Shown: positions 17,450-26,420, numbered from the stretch's first letter. The stretch is 37,630 nucleotides of DNA from Alloalcanivorax gelatiniphagus (GCF_005938655.1 NZ_VCQT01000031.1:1-37630), one strand, 5' to 3'. The notes: generated by a model not told the origin, from the letters alone. Numbers and translations are program-made.

Positions 17450-18325
17450 ATGAGTGATGTCCAGTTCCGCGAACTGCGCCACGCGCCGGCGATGCCGGTC
17501 AATTTCGCCAAAGCGGTACTGCGTGCCGGCGTCAAACCCGGCAAGAATCCGACGTTGCCCAAGGTGGGGCTGCGGCTCAACGACGTGGGCCTGGACAGCA
17601 AGCACCTGAAAGCCTATCGCAAGGTCTGCGGGTTCAGCGCCGACGGCCGGCTGCCGGTGACCTACCCGCACATCCACGCCTTTCCGCTGCACATGGCACT
17701 GATGATGGAAGACGGCTTCCCGTTCCCGGCCATGGGTCTGGTGCATGTGCGCAACCGCATTACCCAGTACCGGCCCATCGCCGAGCGTGAGCAGCTCAAC
17801 ATCAAATGCTCCCTGGGCAATCTCAATCAGGTGGAAAAGGGCTGGGAGTTCTCCATTTTCACCGTGGTCACCACCGCCGGCGAACGGGTCTGGTCCAGCG
17901 AATCGATCAACTTCTTCCGTGGCGGCGGCCATGGCCGCAAGGACGAGAAAAAAGCGTCCGGCGAGCCCGCCCCGGCCACCGACACCATCGAGTGGAAGGT
18001 GCCCGGCAATACCGGCCGCCGCTATGGCGCCGTGTCCGGCGACCGCAACCCCATCCACCTCTATCCGCTGACCGCCAAGCTGTTCGGCTTCAAGCGCCAG
18101 ATCGCCCACGGCATGTGGTCCAAGGCCCGCGCCCTGGCCCATCTGCAGTCGCAGCTGCCGGAGGAAGCCTTCCGGGTGGACGTGCAGTTCAAGCTGCCCA
18201 TGTTCATTCCCGCCACGGTGAAGTTCGAGCAGCGGCCGGCGGAGGATGGCCTGGATTTCCGGGTGCTGGCCCGCGACGGCGTCAAACCCCACCTGACCGG
18301 TCAACTGCGCCCGCTGGGCGAGTGA
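17450..18325 (+). CDS. MaoC-like 3-hydroxyacyl thioester dehydratase (HtdX-like)
   Basis: A 291-residue double-hotdog hydratase/dehydratase. The catalytic half is C-terminal: RYGAVSGDRNPIHLYPLTAK carries the hydratase-2 motif with Asp198 and His203, followed by FGFKRQIAHGMWSKARAL. The N-terminal half is the degenerate hotdog typical of long forms (TYPHIHAFPLHMALM near 71). Such enzymes interconvert 3-hydroxyacyl- and trans-2-enoyl-CoA, probably of R stereochemistry. AAAAGGAC precedes the ATG. In mycobacteria htdX is next to fabG4 and fadA2; all three families occur here within 9 kb, with the desaturase locus between. The next gene starts at once downstream. Confidence 0.88.
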   Translation: MSDVQFRELRHAPAMPVNFAKAVLRAGVKPGKNPTLPKVGLRLNDVGLDSKHLKAYRKVCGFSADGRLPVTYPHIHAFPLHMALMMEDGFPFPAMGLVHVRNRITQYRPIAEREQLNIKCSLGNLNQVEKGWEFSIFTVVTTAGERVWSSESINFFRGGGHGRKDEKKASGEPAPATDTIEWKVPGNTGRRYGAVSGDRNPIHLYPLTAKLFGFKRQIAHGMWSKARALAHLQSQLPEEAFRVDVQFKLPMFIPATVKFEQRPAEDGLDFRVLARDGVKPHLTGQLRPLGE

Positions 18326-18357
18326 CCGGCCCCGACCTTACCGTTGAGGACCACGCC

Positions 18358-19512
18358 GTGGTCCCCATGAACGAGCCCGCCGCACCCCGGCAACTGGTGC
18401 TGGTGGGCGGCGGCCACAGCCATGCCCTGGCGCTGCGCCGGCTGGCGAAAACCGCCCCTCCCGACCTGCGAATCACCCTGATCTCCCCGGACCCGCTGGC
18501 GGCCTACTCCGGCATGTTGCCGGGCCTGGTGGCCGGCCATTACGACGTGGCCGAAAGCCATGTGAACCTGCCCCGCCTTTGCCGGGCCCGCGGGGCCCGT
18601 TTCCTGGCGGCCCGTGTCACCGCCCTGCGGCCCGACGCCCGCCAGCTGGTGCTGGATAACGGCGACACCCTGAACTACCACTTGCTGAGCCTGGACGTGG
18701 GCGCCACCCCGGACCTGCAAACCGTGCCCGGCGCCGCCGACCACGCGGTGCCGGTGAAACCGGTGAGCGATTTCCGCCGCCGCTGGCAGGATCTGCGGGC
18801 CACCCTGGAAGACCATCGCGGCCCCCTGGCGGTGACCGTGGTGGGCGGCGGCGCCGGTGGTACCGAAATGGTGTTGGCGGTGGCCCGGGCATTGCGCCGG
18901 CGGGGCCGATCCGCCACCTTCAATCTGGTGACCTCCGCACAGCTGCTGCCCGGCGCCGCCAAGGGCGTGCGCCGGCGCATGGCGCAGCGGCTGGCCGCCG
19001 ACGGGGTGACCGTGCTTGAGCACCAGCCGGTGCGGCGGGTGGACGCCGGCTCCGTGGAAACCGACGCCGGCCCGCTGCGCCACGACTTCCTGCTCTGGTG
19101 CACCGGCGCCCGGGCCCCGGCCTGGCTGGCGGCCAGCGGCCTGCCCTGCGACGAGAACGGCTTCCTGCGGGTGGAGGCCACCCTGCGCAGCCCGGCGGAT
19201 GCCCGGGTGTTCGCCGCCGGCGATTGCGCCGCCTTTCCCGGCGGCCTGCCCAAGGCCGGCGTGTACGCGGTTCGCCAGGCGCCGATCCTGGCGCGCAATC
19301 TGGTCGCCACGGCGCGCCAGCGTCCGCTGAAACCCTATCGCCCCCAGCGCCGTTTTCTGTCGCTGCTGTCCGCCGGTGACCGCGACGCGGTGGGTAGCCG
19401 GGGCCCCTGGCCCACCCTCTCGGGTCCCTGGGTATGGCGTTGGAAGGACCATCTGGACCGGGCTTTCATGGCGCGTTTGGATGCCTCCGATGAGCCCCCG
19501 GGCTCACCGTGA
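18358..19512 (+). CDS. FAD/NAD(P) oxidoreductase of the SelD-associated family, stand-alone
   Basis: A pyridine nucleotide-disulfide oxidoreductase of about 384 residues. QLVLVGGGHSHALALRRLA at the N-terminus is the FAD dinucleotide fold; its GGGHSHAL form is typical of the family found fused in front of selenide water dikinase (SelD). VTVVGGGAGGTEMVLAVA is the second nucleotide fold, and RVFAAGDCAAFPGGLPKAGVYAVRQA the C-terminal FAD signature. No SelD domain follows and no selenium gene is nearby. Three starts compete: GTG 18358 with GAGGA seven bases upstream (chosen), ATG 18367, and GTG 18322, which overlaps the hydratase stop as GTGA. It is co-directional with the hydratase. The substrate is unknown. 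Confidence 0.85.
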   Translation: MVPMNEPAAPRQLVLVGGGHSHALALRRLAKTAPPDLRITLISPDPLAAYSGMLPGLVAGHYDVAESHVNLPRLCRARGARFLAARVTALRPDARQLVLDNGDTLNYHLLSLDVGATPDLQTVPGAADHAVPVKPVSDFRRRWQDLRATLEDHRGPLAVTVVGGGAGGTEMVLAVARALRRRGRSATFNLVTSAQLLPGAAKGVRRRMAQRLAADGVTVLEHQPVRRVDAGSVETDAGPLRHDFLLWCTGARAPAWLAASGLPCDENGFLRVEATLRSPADARVFAAGDCAAFPGGLPKAGVYAVRQAPILARNLVATARQRPLKPYRPQRRFLSLLSAGDRDAVGSRGPWPTLSGPWVWRWKDHLDRAFMARLDASDEPPGSP

Positions 19513-19640
19513 AGCATCCAGACGGTTGAGCCTTTCTCCCGGGCGACTGTAAAAGATCACAAAGCTTTGCTCGCCCTGCCTTGGCCTGATAAGGCGTCAT
19601 GCTAGTGTTTGGGCATCCTTATGAAGCGGAGCGATACCCA

Positions 19641-20018
19641 ATGAAAAAGCAAATTACCGGCGTTCTGACCGCCTTTGTGATGCTGTTTACCCAGGGCCTG
19701 TTCGTGCCCGCCGCCCAGGCCGCCATGGTCACCACCGACGGCATGGTCGCCAATGAGCAGCGCGCCGCCATGGAACAAAAGGTCATGCGTCTGATGGAAC
19801 AGGATGCCGCCGCCAAGGTACTGGCACAGAACGGCGTGACCCCGGACGACGTGCAGAAGCGTCTCGGCCGCCTGAGCAATCAGGAGCTGCAGAAGCTGGC
19901 CACCAAGGCCGACCAGATGCCCGCTGGCGGTAGCGTGCTGGGCGTGGTCCTGGCGGTGATTCTGATTCTGGTGCTGCTCGACCTGCTGGGCGCCACCGAC
20001 GTCTTCCCGGCCATCTAA
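19641..20018 (+). CDS. PA2779 family small membrane protein
   Basis: A 125-residue exported protein with an N-terminal signal or anchor (KKQITGVLTAFVMLFTQG, then PAAQA as a likely cleavage site), a central helical part (RAAMEQKVMRLMEQDAAAKV and DVQKRLGRLSNQELQKLATK) and a C-terminal membrane segment (LGVVLAVILILVLLDLLG). This matches the family named after P. aeruginosa PA2779, which has no known function and travels with a PA2778-type cysteine peptidase, as here. CGGAG lies ten bases before ATG 19641. A terminator-like palindrome begins 23 bases after its stop, inside the next gene. Confidence 0.85.
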   Translation: MKKQITGVLTAFVMLFTQGLFVPAAQAAMVTTDGMVANEQRAAMEQKVMRLMEQDAAAKVLAQNGVTPDDVQKRLGRLSNQELQKLATKADQMPAGGSVLGVVLAVILILVLLDLLGATDVFPAI

Positions 20019-20024
20019 CCGCGC

Positions 20025-20954
20025 GTGACGACGCTCAAAAAGGGTGGCGGCCGCGCGGCCGCCACCCTCTTTCTTGCCCCCTTGCTGGCGCTGATGCTGA
20101 GCGCCTGTCAGACGCTGCCGCCACCGCAGCGTGCCGATTCCCCGCCCCGACAAACTCTCGACGTGCCGTTTATCGCGCAGGATGCCTACCAGTGCGGCCC
20201 CGCCGCCCTGGGCATGATGCTGCAATGGAATGGCCTGCCCGGCGACAAGGAAGAGCTGGTTCACGAGGTGTGGCTGCCGGAACGGCAGGGCGCCCTGGGT
20301 ATCGAACTGAAAGCCGCCGGCCGTGCCCGTGGCCTGTTGCCCTATCCGGTGGAAACCCCGGACGCCCTGTTCAGCGAAATCCAGGCCGGCCATCCGGTGC
20401 TGGTGCTGCAGAACCTGGCCTTGAAACGCTGGCCGGTGTGGCACTTCGCGGTGGTGATCGGCTACCGGGACAACGGCGAGCGCATCATTCTGCACAGCGG
20501 CACCGACGAAGCCACCAGCAGCCACTGGAACCGGTTCGTGCGCACCTGGGCGCGGGCGGATTACTGGGGCTTCGTGCTGCTGCCCCCCGGCGAATTGCCG
20601 GCGCGGGTGGAACCGGAACCCTTGCTGCGCGCCCTGGCGCCGATGCAAATCGATGCCCTGCCCCACTGGCGGGCGGCGGTGGCGCGCTTCCCGGACAATG
20701 GCCGGCTGCGTTTCGGACTGGCCAATGCCCTGTGGGCGGCGCAACGCCAGCAGGAGGCATTGGACGCCTACCAGCGCACCGTGGCCCTGGCTCCGGATCT
20801 GGCGCCGGCCTGGAACAATCTGGCCTACGCGCTGCGCCGGGCCGGCGACGACCGGGGCGCCCGCGAGGCGGTGTGCCGTGCCAGCGAACTGGCCCCGGAC
20901 AGTGACAACATCAAGGACAGCGTGGCGGACATCACCGACGGAAACGGTTGCTGA
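20025..20954 (+). CDS. PA2778 family C39-like cysteine peptidase lipoprotein with TPR
   Basis: A 309-residue predicted lipoprotein. Signal sequence with lipobox LMLSAC (lipidated Cys28), then a papain-like C39 domain with Cys57 in AYQCGPAALGMM and His140 in WHFAVVIGY; HSGTDEATSSHW follows. The C-terminal third carries tetratricopeptide helices (QEALDAYQRTVALAPDLAPA and WNNLAYALRRAGDDRGAREA). C39 domains cut after double-glycine leaders or act as scaffolds; the substrate here is unknown. Start GTG 20025 is six bases past the stop of the PA2779 gene. No later start keeps the signal peptide, although a 28-base palindrome occupies codons 6-15. Confidence 0.88.
   Translation: MTTLKKGGGRAAATLFLAPLLALMLSACQTLPPPQRADSPPRQTLDVPFIAQDAYQCGPAALGMMLQWNGLPGDKEELVHEVWLPERQGALGIELKAAGRARGLLPYPVETPDALFSEIQAGHPVLVLQNLALKRWPVWHFAVVIGYRDNGERIILHSGTDEATSSHWNRFVRTWARADYWGFVLLPPGELPARVEPEPLLRALAPMQIDALPHWRAAVARFPDNGRLRFGLANALWAAQRQQEALDAYQRTVALAPDLAPAWNNLAYALRRAGDDRGAREAVCRASELAPDSDNIKDSVADITDGNGC
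20041..20068. promoter_or_regulatory. Perfect 28-bp palindrome inside the PA2778-type signal peptide region
   Basis: AGGGTGGCGGCCGC (20041-20054) is followed at once by its exact complement (20055-20068). The palindrome is preceded by AAAA and followed by CTTTCTTG, so it resembles an intrinsic terminator although it is translated. It contains two adjacent GCGGCCGC octamers. It sits 23 bases after the PA2779-type stop and 16 bases into the next gene, and may set the ratio between the two. Confidence 0.7.
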
Positions 20955-21013
20955 CCGCCCCACCGTCCGGCTGCTAAGCTTCCGTCACCGCATAACCGGA
21001 AGGCGACACCCCC

Positions 21014-24000
21014 GTGTGGATTCGAGTGCTGCTAGTGGCCCTGCTGTGCGTGGCGGTCCAGGGCCGGGCCCAGATGCCCGGCTCCTTTACCCTGCCCGGC
21101 ATCGGTGACCTGGAAAAACAACTGGCCGGCGAGGACAACTCCGGCGACGATCAGAAACAGGGCAACGGCCAGAACAGCGACGGCGACTCCGAACACCGCC
21201 AGATCCTGGAACAGACCCTGGCCCTGCGCCGCGAGATCGACACCAATCGGCAGCGCATCGAGGACCTCAAGAAGCAGGCCAACCAGGCGCCCCAGCAAAG
21301 CACTCAAATGCAGCGGCAGCTGCAAAGCGCCCGCCGCGAGCAGCAGCAGGACTGGCGGCAGCGCTACCAGGACCTGTCCCTGGCCGCCCTGGTCAACGAA
21401 CTCACCGGCCAGTTGGATGCCCTGGAAGACAATCAGCAGACCCTGGCCCAAGTCAGCGCCGAACTGACCCGCGCCCAGACCCTGCCGGAACGGGCCCAAA
21501 CCACCATCAGCGACAGCCTGTCGCGGATGGACGATATCCGCCAGACCCTCAACCGCCGCGACGAGACCCTGGAAGACGCGGAGCGCACCCGGCTGCAAAC
21601 CGAACTGGCGGCCCTGGACACCCGCATTCAGCTGCGCAACCAGGAGCTGTCCGTGGCCAGCACCCTGGAAGAGCTGTCGCGGTTGCGCAAGCGCGTGCTG
21701 GAGGCCCAGGAAGCGGTGATCCAGCAACGGCTGGATGTGCTGCAGCCGATGATCAACGACCGCCGGGACGAATCGCTCAACGCGGAGATCGACGAGGACG
21801 CGCCCACGCTGCCCGACGGCCTGGCCAATCACCCGCGCCTGGAAGAAGCCCGCCAGCAGAACGACGACCTGCGCGATCAGCTCAAGCAAACCAGCAGCGA
21901 CGTCAACGATCTGATCCGCGAGGTAATCAACGCGGAAACCCGCCTGGACCGGGCCCGCTCCCTGTCCAGCACCGTCAACGACCAGATCCGCATGCTCGAC
22001 GGCAGCTTGCTGCTGTCGCGCATCCTCTACGAACAGCAGAAAAGCCTGCCGGAGTACAAACCCCGACCGGGCCTGGACAAACTGATCAGCGACACGCGGC
22101 TGGCGCAGTTCGATATCCGCCAGTCGATCCAGACCCTGGAAAGCGAAAAGCCGGAGCTGGGGCAGACCGACGACCTGGACCCGGACCAGCGCCAACAGCT
22201 CAGTGGTGCTCTCACCCGGTTGCGCGATGCGCGCCTGGAACTGCTCAATCAGCTGGACCAGGAGCTGGGCCGCAAACTCAACGTGCTGGTGCGCCTGAAC
22301 CTGTCCCAGGAACAGTTGCAACGCATCACCAATGACCTGCACGACACCATTTCCGAGCAGACCTTCTGGATGCCCAGCACCCAGCCGATGCCGTCCTGGA
22401 TTCAGGATTTTCCGGCCCAGGCGGCCCGCGAGCTGAAGGACATTCCCTGGCAGCGCATGAGCAGCGACGCGGTGGATATGATGCGCGCCAAATGGCCCTG
22501 GCTGTTCGTGCCGTTGCTGCTGGCCGGCCTGCTGGCGCTGGTGCGCGGCAAGCTGCGGGCGCGCATTCGCGCCCTCAATGGCGACATCGGTTTCCTGAAA
22601 CGCGACAGCCAGCGGCACACGCCCCAGGCGATCATCTATACCGCCCTGCTGGCGGCGCCGGTGCCGCTGGTGCTGAGCCTGGTGGGCTGGGGCCTGTGGG
22701 CGCAACCGGGCACCCTGAGTTCGGTGCTGGGCGCCGCCCTGGCCAAGATTGCCCTGCTGTGGCTGGTGTTTGAACTGTGCTACCGCCTGCTGGCCCGGGA
22801 CGGCATCGCCCAGCGGCACTTCCGCTGGAGCGCCCAGGCCAACCAGGTGCTGCGCCGGCGCCTGCTGGTGGTGGGGCTGGCCATGGTACCGATGACCCTG
22901 GTGATCGCCTTTGGCGAGGAATGGCCGGCCCAGCTCAGCAATGATCGTATCGGCCTGCTGATGATGCTCGCCTGTCTGCTGATCATCAGCGCCACCCTCA
23001 GCCGCGCCGCCCTGGCCTACCAGGCGCACCGCTACTCCAAGGCGGTCAAGGGCGGCGCCGTGTTCCTGTGCTGCACCGCGCCCCTGGCGATGGCGGCGCT
23101 GATCGTGGTGGGCTACTACTTCACCGCCGTGCGCCTGTCCGGCCGCATGATCGACACCTTCTATCTGTCATTGCTGTGGATGCTGCTCGACGCCACCGCC
23201 GTGCGCGGCCTGGCGGTGGCCGCCCAACGGCTGGCCTACAAAAGGGCGGTGGCGGAGCGCGAAGCCGAGCCCAAGGAAAGCGTGGAAGGCGTGGAAGTGG
23301 AAGAGCCGCAACTGGACCTGCAACAGGTCAATCAGCAATCCCTGCGGCTGATCCGCCTGGCGGTGCTGGGCCTGTTCGCCGCCCTGCTCTACTGGGTGTG
23401 GGCGGACGTGATCAACGCCTTCTCCTACACCGACAACATCGTGCTCTGGCAGAGCACCGAGGGCAGTGGCCTGAACGCCACCAACACCCCGATCAGCCTG
23501 GGCGACGTGATCACCTCCCTGGCCATCGGCATCGCCACCTTCATGCTGGTGGCCAACCTGCCCGGGCTGCTGGAAGTGCTGCTGCTGTCACGCATGAATC
23601 TGCGACAGGGGGCCAGCTACGCGATCACCACCCTGCTCTCCTATGTGGTGATCATGGTGGGCGTGATCGTGGCGCTGGGGTCGCTGGGGCTGTCCTGGAG
23701 CAAGATGCAGTGGCTGGTGGCGGCCCTGGGCGTGGGGCTGGGCTTCGGCCTGCAGGAAATCTTCGCCAACTTTATCTCCGGCATCATCATTCTGTTCGAG
23801 CGGCCGATCCGCATCGGCGATGTGATCACCATTGGCAATCTGTCCGGTACCGTCAGCCGTATCCGCATCCGCGCCACCACCATCATCGATTTCGAGCGCA
23901 AGGAGATCATCGTTCCCAACAAGGTGTTCGTCACCGAGCGGCTGATCAACTGGACCCTCAGCGACACCGTTACCCGACTGACACTCAAGGTGGGATTCGC

Positions 24001-24457
24001 CTACGGCTCCGACCTGCAGACCTGCCACGATCTGCTGGTGCAGGTGGCCAAGGACAATCGGCGGGTGCTGCGCGATCCGGAGCCGCTGATTCTGTTCATG
24101 GCGTTCGGCGCCAGTACCCTGGATCACGAGCTGCGGGTTTATCTCGGCGAGATCGGCGACATCCTGTTCGCCACCGACGAACTGAACCGGGCCATCGACA
24201 AGGCCTGCCGGGAACGGGGCGTGGAGATCGCCTTCAACCAGATCGACGTGCACCTGCGCTCCACCACCGACGATCTGCGCATCGCCGACCTGGACGGCGA
24301 CGACGAACCGCCGGCGGCGGCGCCCAGGCGCGGCAAAGGGGATGTGCGTGGCCACTACGGCAATACCCGCGGGCACTACAATGACGACGGGCAGGATAAC
24401 GAGGGGCAGGACCCCGACCGGGACGGCAAGCCCAAGGGCACCGGCGAGGACGACTGA
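21014..24457 (+). CDS. mscK: Large MscS-family mechanosensitive channel (MscK/KefA-like)
   Basis: A 1147-residue inner-membrane protein close in length to E. coli MscK (1120). After a signal peptide (WIRVLLVALLCVAVQGRAQ) comes a long periplasmic coiled-coil-rich domain (about 30-480), then some ten membrane helices (about 490-890). The MscS core follows, with pore helix VAALGVGLGFGLQEIFANFI, the beta domain RPIRIGDVITIGNLSGTVSR and FERKEIIVPNKVFVTERLIN. It opens under membrane tension to release solutes on hypo-osmotic shock. The extra tail (about 1085-1147) is Asp/Gly-rich and probably disordered. Start GTG 21014 has GGAAGG ten bases upstream. Whether it needs external K+, as MscK does, is unknown. 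Confidence 0.93.
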   Translation: MWIRVLLVALLCVAVQGRAQMPGSFTLPGIGDLEKQLAGEDNSGDDQKQGNGQNSDGDSEHRQILEQTLALRREIDTNRQRIEDLKKQANQAPQQSTQMQRQLQSARREQQQDWRQRYQDLSLAALVNELTGQLDALEDNQQTLAQVSAELTRAQTLPERAQTTISDSLSRMDDIRQTLNRRDETLEDAERTRLQTELAALDTRIQLRNQELSVASTLEELSRLRKRVLEAQEAVIQQRLDVLQPMINDRRDESLNAEIDEDAPTLPDGLANHPRLEEARQQNDDLRDQLKQTSSDVNDLIREVINAETRLDRARSLSSTVNDQIRMLDGSLLLSRILYEQQKSLPEYKPRPGLDKLISDTRLAQFDIRQSIQTLESEKPELGQTDDLDPDQRQQLSGALTRLRDARLELLNQLDQELGRKLNVLVRLNLSQEQLQRITNDLHDTISEQTFWMPSTQPMPSWIQDFPAQAARELKDIPWQRMSSDAVDMMRAKWPWLFVPLLLAGLLALVRGKLRARIRALNGDIGFLKRDSQRHTPQAIIYTALLAAPVPLVLSLVGWGLWAQPGTLSSVLGAALAKIALLWLVFELCYRLLARDGIAQRHFRWSAQANQVLRRRLLVVGLAMVPMTLVIAFGEEWPAQLSNDRIGLLMMLACLLIISATLSRAALAYQAHRYSKAVKGGAVFLCCTAPLAMAALIVVGYYFTAVRLSGRMIDTFYLSLLWMLLDATAVRGLAVAAQRLAYKRAVAEREAEPKESVEGVEVEEPQLDLQQVNQQSLRLIRLAVLGLFAALLYWVWADVINAFSYTDNIVLWQSTEGSGLNATNTPISLGDVITSLAIGIATFMLVANLPGLLEVLLLSRMNLRQGASYAITTLLSYVVIMVGVIVALGSLGLSWSKMQWLVAALGVGLGFGLQEIFANFISGIIILFERPIRIGDVITIGNLSGTVSRIRIRATTIIDFERKEIIVPNKVFVTERLINWTLSDTVTRLTLKVGFAYGSDLQTCHDLLVQVAKDNRRVLRDPEPLILFMAFGASTLDHELRVYLGEIGDILFATDELNRAIDKACRERGVEIAFNQIDVHLRSTTDDLRIADLDGDDEPPAAAPRRGKGDVRGHYGNTRGHYNDDGQDNEGQDPDRDGKPKGTGEDD

Positions 24458-24478
24458 AGCCGGCCCCGCCGCCGGGCG

Positions 24479-25108
24479 TCAGGAATCGCCGTCGCTGTCC
24501 GGCGGCGGCGCGCTCAGCTCCGGATAGCGTTCCCCCAGCTCCCGCCGCCGCGCCTTGAGGCCCTCCAGCTTGCGGCGTCCCTCGGCCAGTTGCGCCGGCG
24601 GCAGTCCTTCCCGTTCACCGCGCGCCACCAGGGTTTCCAGCTCGCTGATCTTGCGCTCGGAAGCGGCCATGAAAGAGGCGTACACCGCCATCCGCTCGCC
24701 CTGCTCGTAGAGCCGGTAGCGGGCCGGGTCGTCCAGTATCTCCGGCGGCGGCGGCTCACGGGGCTCGGTGGGCGGCGCCAGGGGCGGGGTACGGGGGTCG
24801 CCGTGGCGGCGGGCCCGGCTCAGCGACTCGGCCACCGCCGGTGACACCCGGGGCGCCGCCGCGATCACCGGCGCCCCCTCGCCGTTGGCGGGCGGCGGCG
24901 CGTCCGCCCGGTCGGCCCCGGTTCCGTCGGCGGCACGGGCCGGGCCGGCCTGATCCCCGGTCACCGCCAGGGTACGCCCGGGCAGCGCCGGCGCGCCGGC
25001 CGCCGGCGCCGCTGCCTGCCCGGGCGCCGGCGGCGGGTCAGCCGGCCACCAGGTGGCGCCACCGGCCAGGGTGGCCAGCACCAACGCCATCAGCAGCAAA
25101 CCTTTCAT
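24479..25108 (-). CDS. Membrane-anchored helical protein with Ala/Pro-rich linker, unknown
   Basis: A 209-residue protein I do not recognise. Residues 1-21 (KGLLLMALVLATLAGGATWW) are an uncleaved anchor or signal. Residues 22 to about 125 are Ala/Pro/Gly-rich and look disordered. Residues 126-200 are charged and helical (YRLYEQGERMAVYASFMAAS, then a coiled-coil run with KISELETLVARGERE and RRKLEGLKARRRELGERY). GGAGG precedes the ATG, which overlaps the stop of the parvulin-like gene by four bases (ATGA), so it is the last gene of a three-gene operon. Anchor plus Ala/Pro linker plus helical domain is also the build of lipase-specific foldases, but the Lif sequence motif is absent. Function is open. 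Confidence 0.8.
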   Translation of the reverse strand: MKGLLLMALVLATLAGGATWWPADPPPAPGQAAAPAAGAPALPGRTLAVTGDQAGPARAADGTGADRADAPPPANGEGAPVIAAAPRVSPAVAESLSRARRHGDPRTPPLAPPTEPREPPPPEILDDPARYRLYEQGERMAVYASFMAASERKISELETLVARGEREGLPPAQLAEGRRKLEGLKARRRELGERYPELSAPPPDSDGDS

Positions 25109-26409
25109 AAAGCCTCCGGGAAAAAATGCACGGCGGCGGCGTTCTGGCGACGGGCCAGGCCGGTCTGCAGGTGTTCCAGCATGCGCGTGCGCGCCAGGGT
25201 CCGGGACGCCTGGTAGCGCACGCTTTCGCTGTCCACCGGCTGATAGCCCTGGACCCGCTCCTGCACCTGCACCACCACCCAGCTGTCCGGGTCACCGGGG
25301 GCGCGGATCGGCGGCGCCGTCTGGCCCGGGGTCTGGGCAAAGGCGAAGCCGGTGAGCCAGGCCCCGTCGGCGTTGTCTCCCCGGGCCAGCCAGACCGGCG
25401 GCTGGTAGCGCACGCCCTCCTGCTCCCGGTAGGCCGCCGCCAGGGCATCCAGATTGGCGCCCTCCGCCAGCCGCCGGCGGGCATCGTCCGCCAGCGCCGA
25501 GGAAGGCAGCCACAGCCGCGCCGCGCGCACCTTCTCCACCCGCGTGAACAGGTCCCGGTGGTAGTTGTAGTAGCGCTCGATTTCCTTGGCCGGAATGTCC
25601 TCGGCCACCTCCGCCAGCAAGGTATTGTCGTCGTGGGGGTCGTCGCTGAGGCCCAGGGCCAGCATCAAGCCGCGCTGGTCCTGGCGGTCGAGCACCAACT
25701 GGCGAATCCAGGCGCGGTCGGCGTCGCTCAGCGGCGCCCGCCGTTCAAACCAGTCCAGCACGAAAGCGCGGCGCACATAGTCGTGCACGGCGCTGGCCAG
25801 GGCATCCCGGTCCAGGTTATGGAAGCGGGTTTTCGAAGCCACGTTCTGCGCCCGGTACAGTTGCGCCAGGGTCAGGGTGCGGGTGGCCGCGCCGGGGAAC
25901 CGGTAGCGCGCCAACACCCAGCGCTCCGCCGCCGCCTGCTGGTCCGGGTCGAAACCCATGTGCAGGCCGGGGCGGAGCTTGAGGATGGCGGCCAGTTCCG
26001 GGTCATCCAGATTGGGCGGCGCGCGCAGCGCCTGGGACGGCGAGGACCAGCCCCAGCCGGCAAGGGTTTGCGCCAGCGGCCCACGCCAGGCCACCCGGGT
26101 CAGCGCCGCCAGATCCCGGCGCGCCAGGGTATCCCGGTCGTAACCGACCCGGGATGGCGGCGTATGCTCGGCATAGACCTCCCGGAACCAGACCCCCATC
26201 AGGTGCACGTCCACCAGGTTTTCCAGTACCTGAAGCTCGCTGATGTCGGGCTCATGCACCCGCGCCGAGGCCACGAACACCTCCAGCACCTGCCGGGAAA
26301 GGGGCGCGCCATCCACCCGAGCCACCGTATCCGGCGGCGCCGTCGAGGCGCCGGCCGCCGTCCACAACCACGCCGCCGTCAGCACCACGGCCATCCATGC
26401 ACGATTCAT
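25105..26409 (-). CDS. Periplasmic parvulin-type peptidyl-prolyl isomerase-like protein
   Basis: A 434-residue exported protein. Signal peptide NRAWMAVVLTAAWLWTAAGA, then an N-terminal SurA/PpiC-like part opening with TVARVDGAPLSRQVLEVFVA and a long helical section. From about residue 275 it resembles a PPIC rotamase domain: EIERYYNYHRDLFTRVEKVR, AARLWLPSS in place of the usual RHIL, RRRLAEGANLDALAAAYREQ and DSWVVVQVQERVQGY. Such proteins help exported proteins fold; some have lost isomerase activity. It lies 11 bases after a secreted phospholipase-like gene and overlaps the next gene by four, so a dedicated chaperone role is plausible. Start ATG 26409 has only a weak ribosome site, fitting translational coupling. 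Confidence 0.75.
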   Translation of the reverse strand: MNRAWMAVVLTAAWLWTAAGASTAPPDTVARVDGAPLSRQVLEVFVASARVHEPDISELQVLENLVDVHLMGVWFREVYAEHTPPSRVGYDRDTLARRDLAALTRVAWRGPLAQTLAGWGWSSPSQALRAPPNLDDPELAAILKLRPGLHMGFDPDQQAAAERWVLARYRFPGAATRTLTLAQLYRAQNVASKTRFHNLDRDALASAVHDYVRRAFVLDWFERRAPLSDADRAWIRQLVLDRQDQRGLMLALGLSDDPHDDNTLLAEVAEDIPAKEIERYYNYHRDLFTRVEKVRAARLWLPSSALADDARRRLAEGANLDALAAAYREQEGVRYQPPVWLARGDNADGAWLTGFAFAQTPGQTAPPIRAPGDPDSWVVVQVQERVQGYQPVDSESVRYQASRTLARTRMLEHLQTGLARRQNAAAVHFFPEAL

Positions 26410-26420
26410 GGCAGCGGCGC

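Noticed and set aside
20041-20068. The double GCGGCCGC palindrome as a cloning or assembly artefact
   Set aside because: The reading frame passes through it into a good lipoprotein signal peptide with correct lipobox, which argues that it is native; kept as a caution only.
21032-23029. Minus-strand open frame of over 660 codons inside the mechanosensitive channel gene
   Set aside because: Shadow frame; the channel on the plus strand is full length with conserved pore and periplasmic domains.
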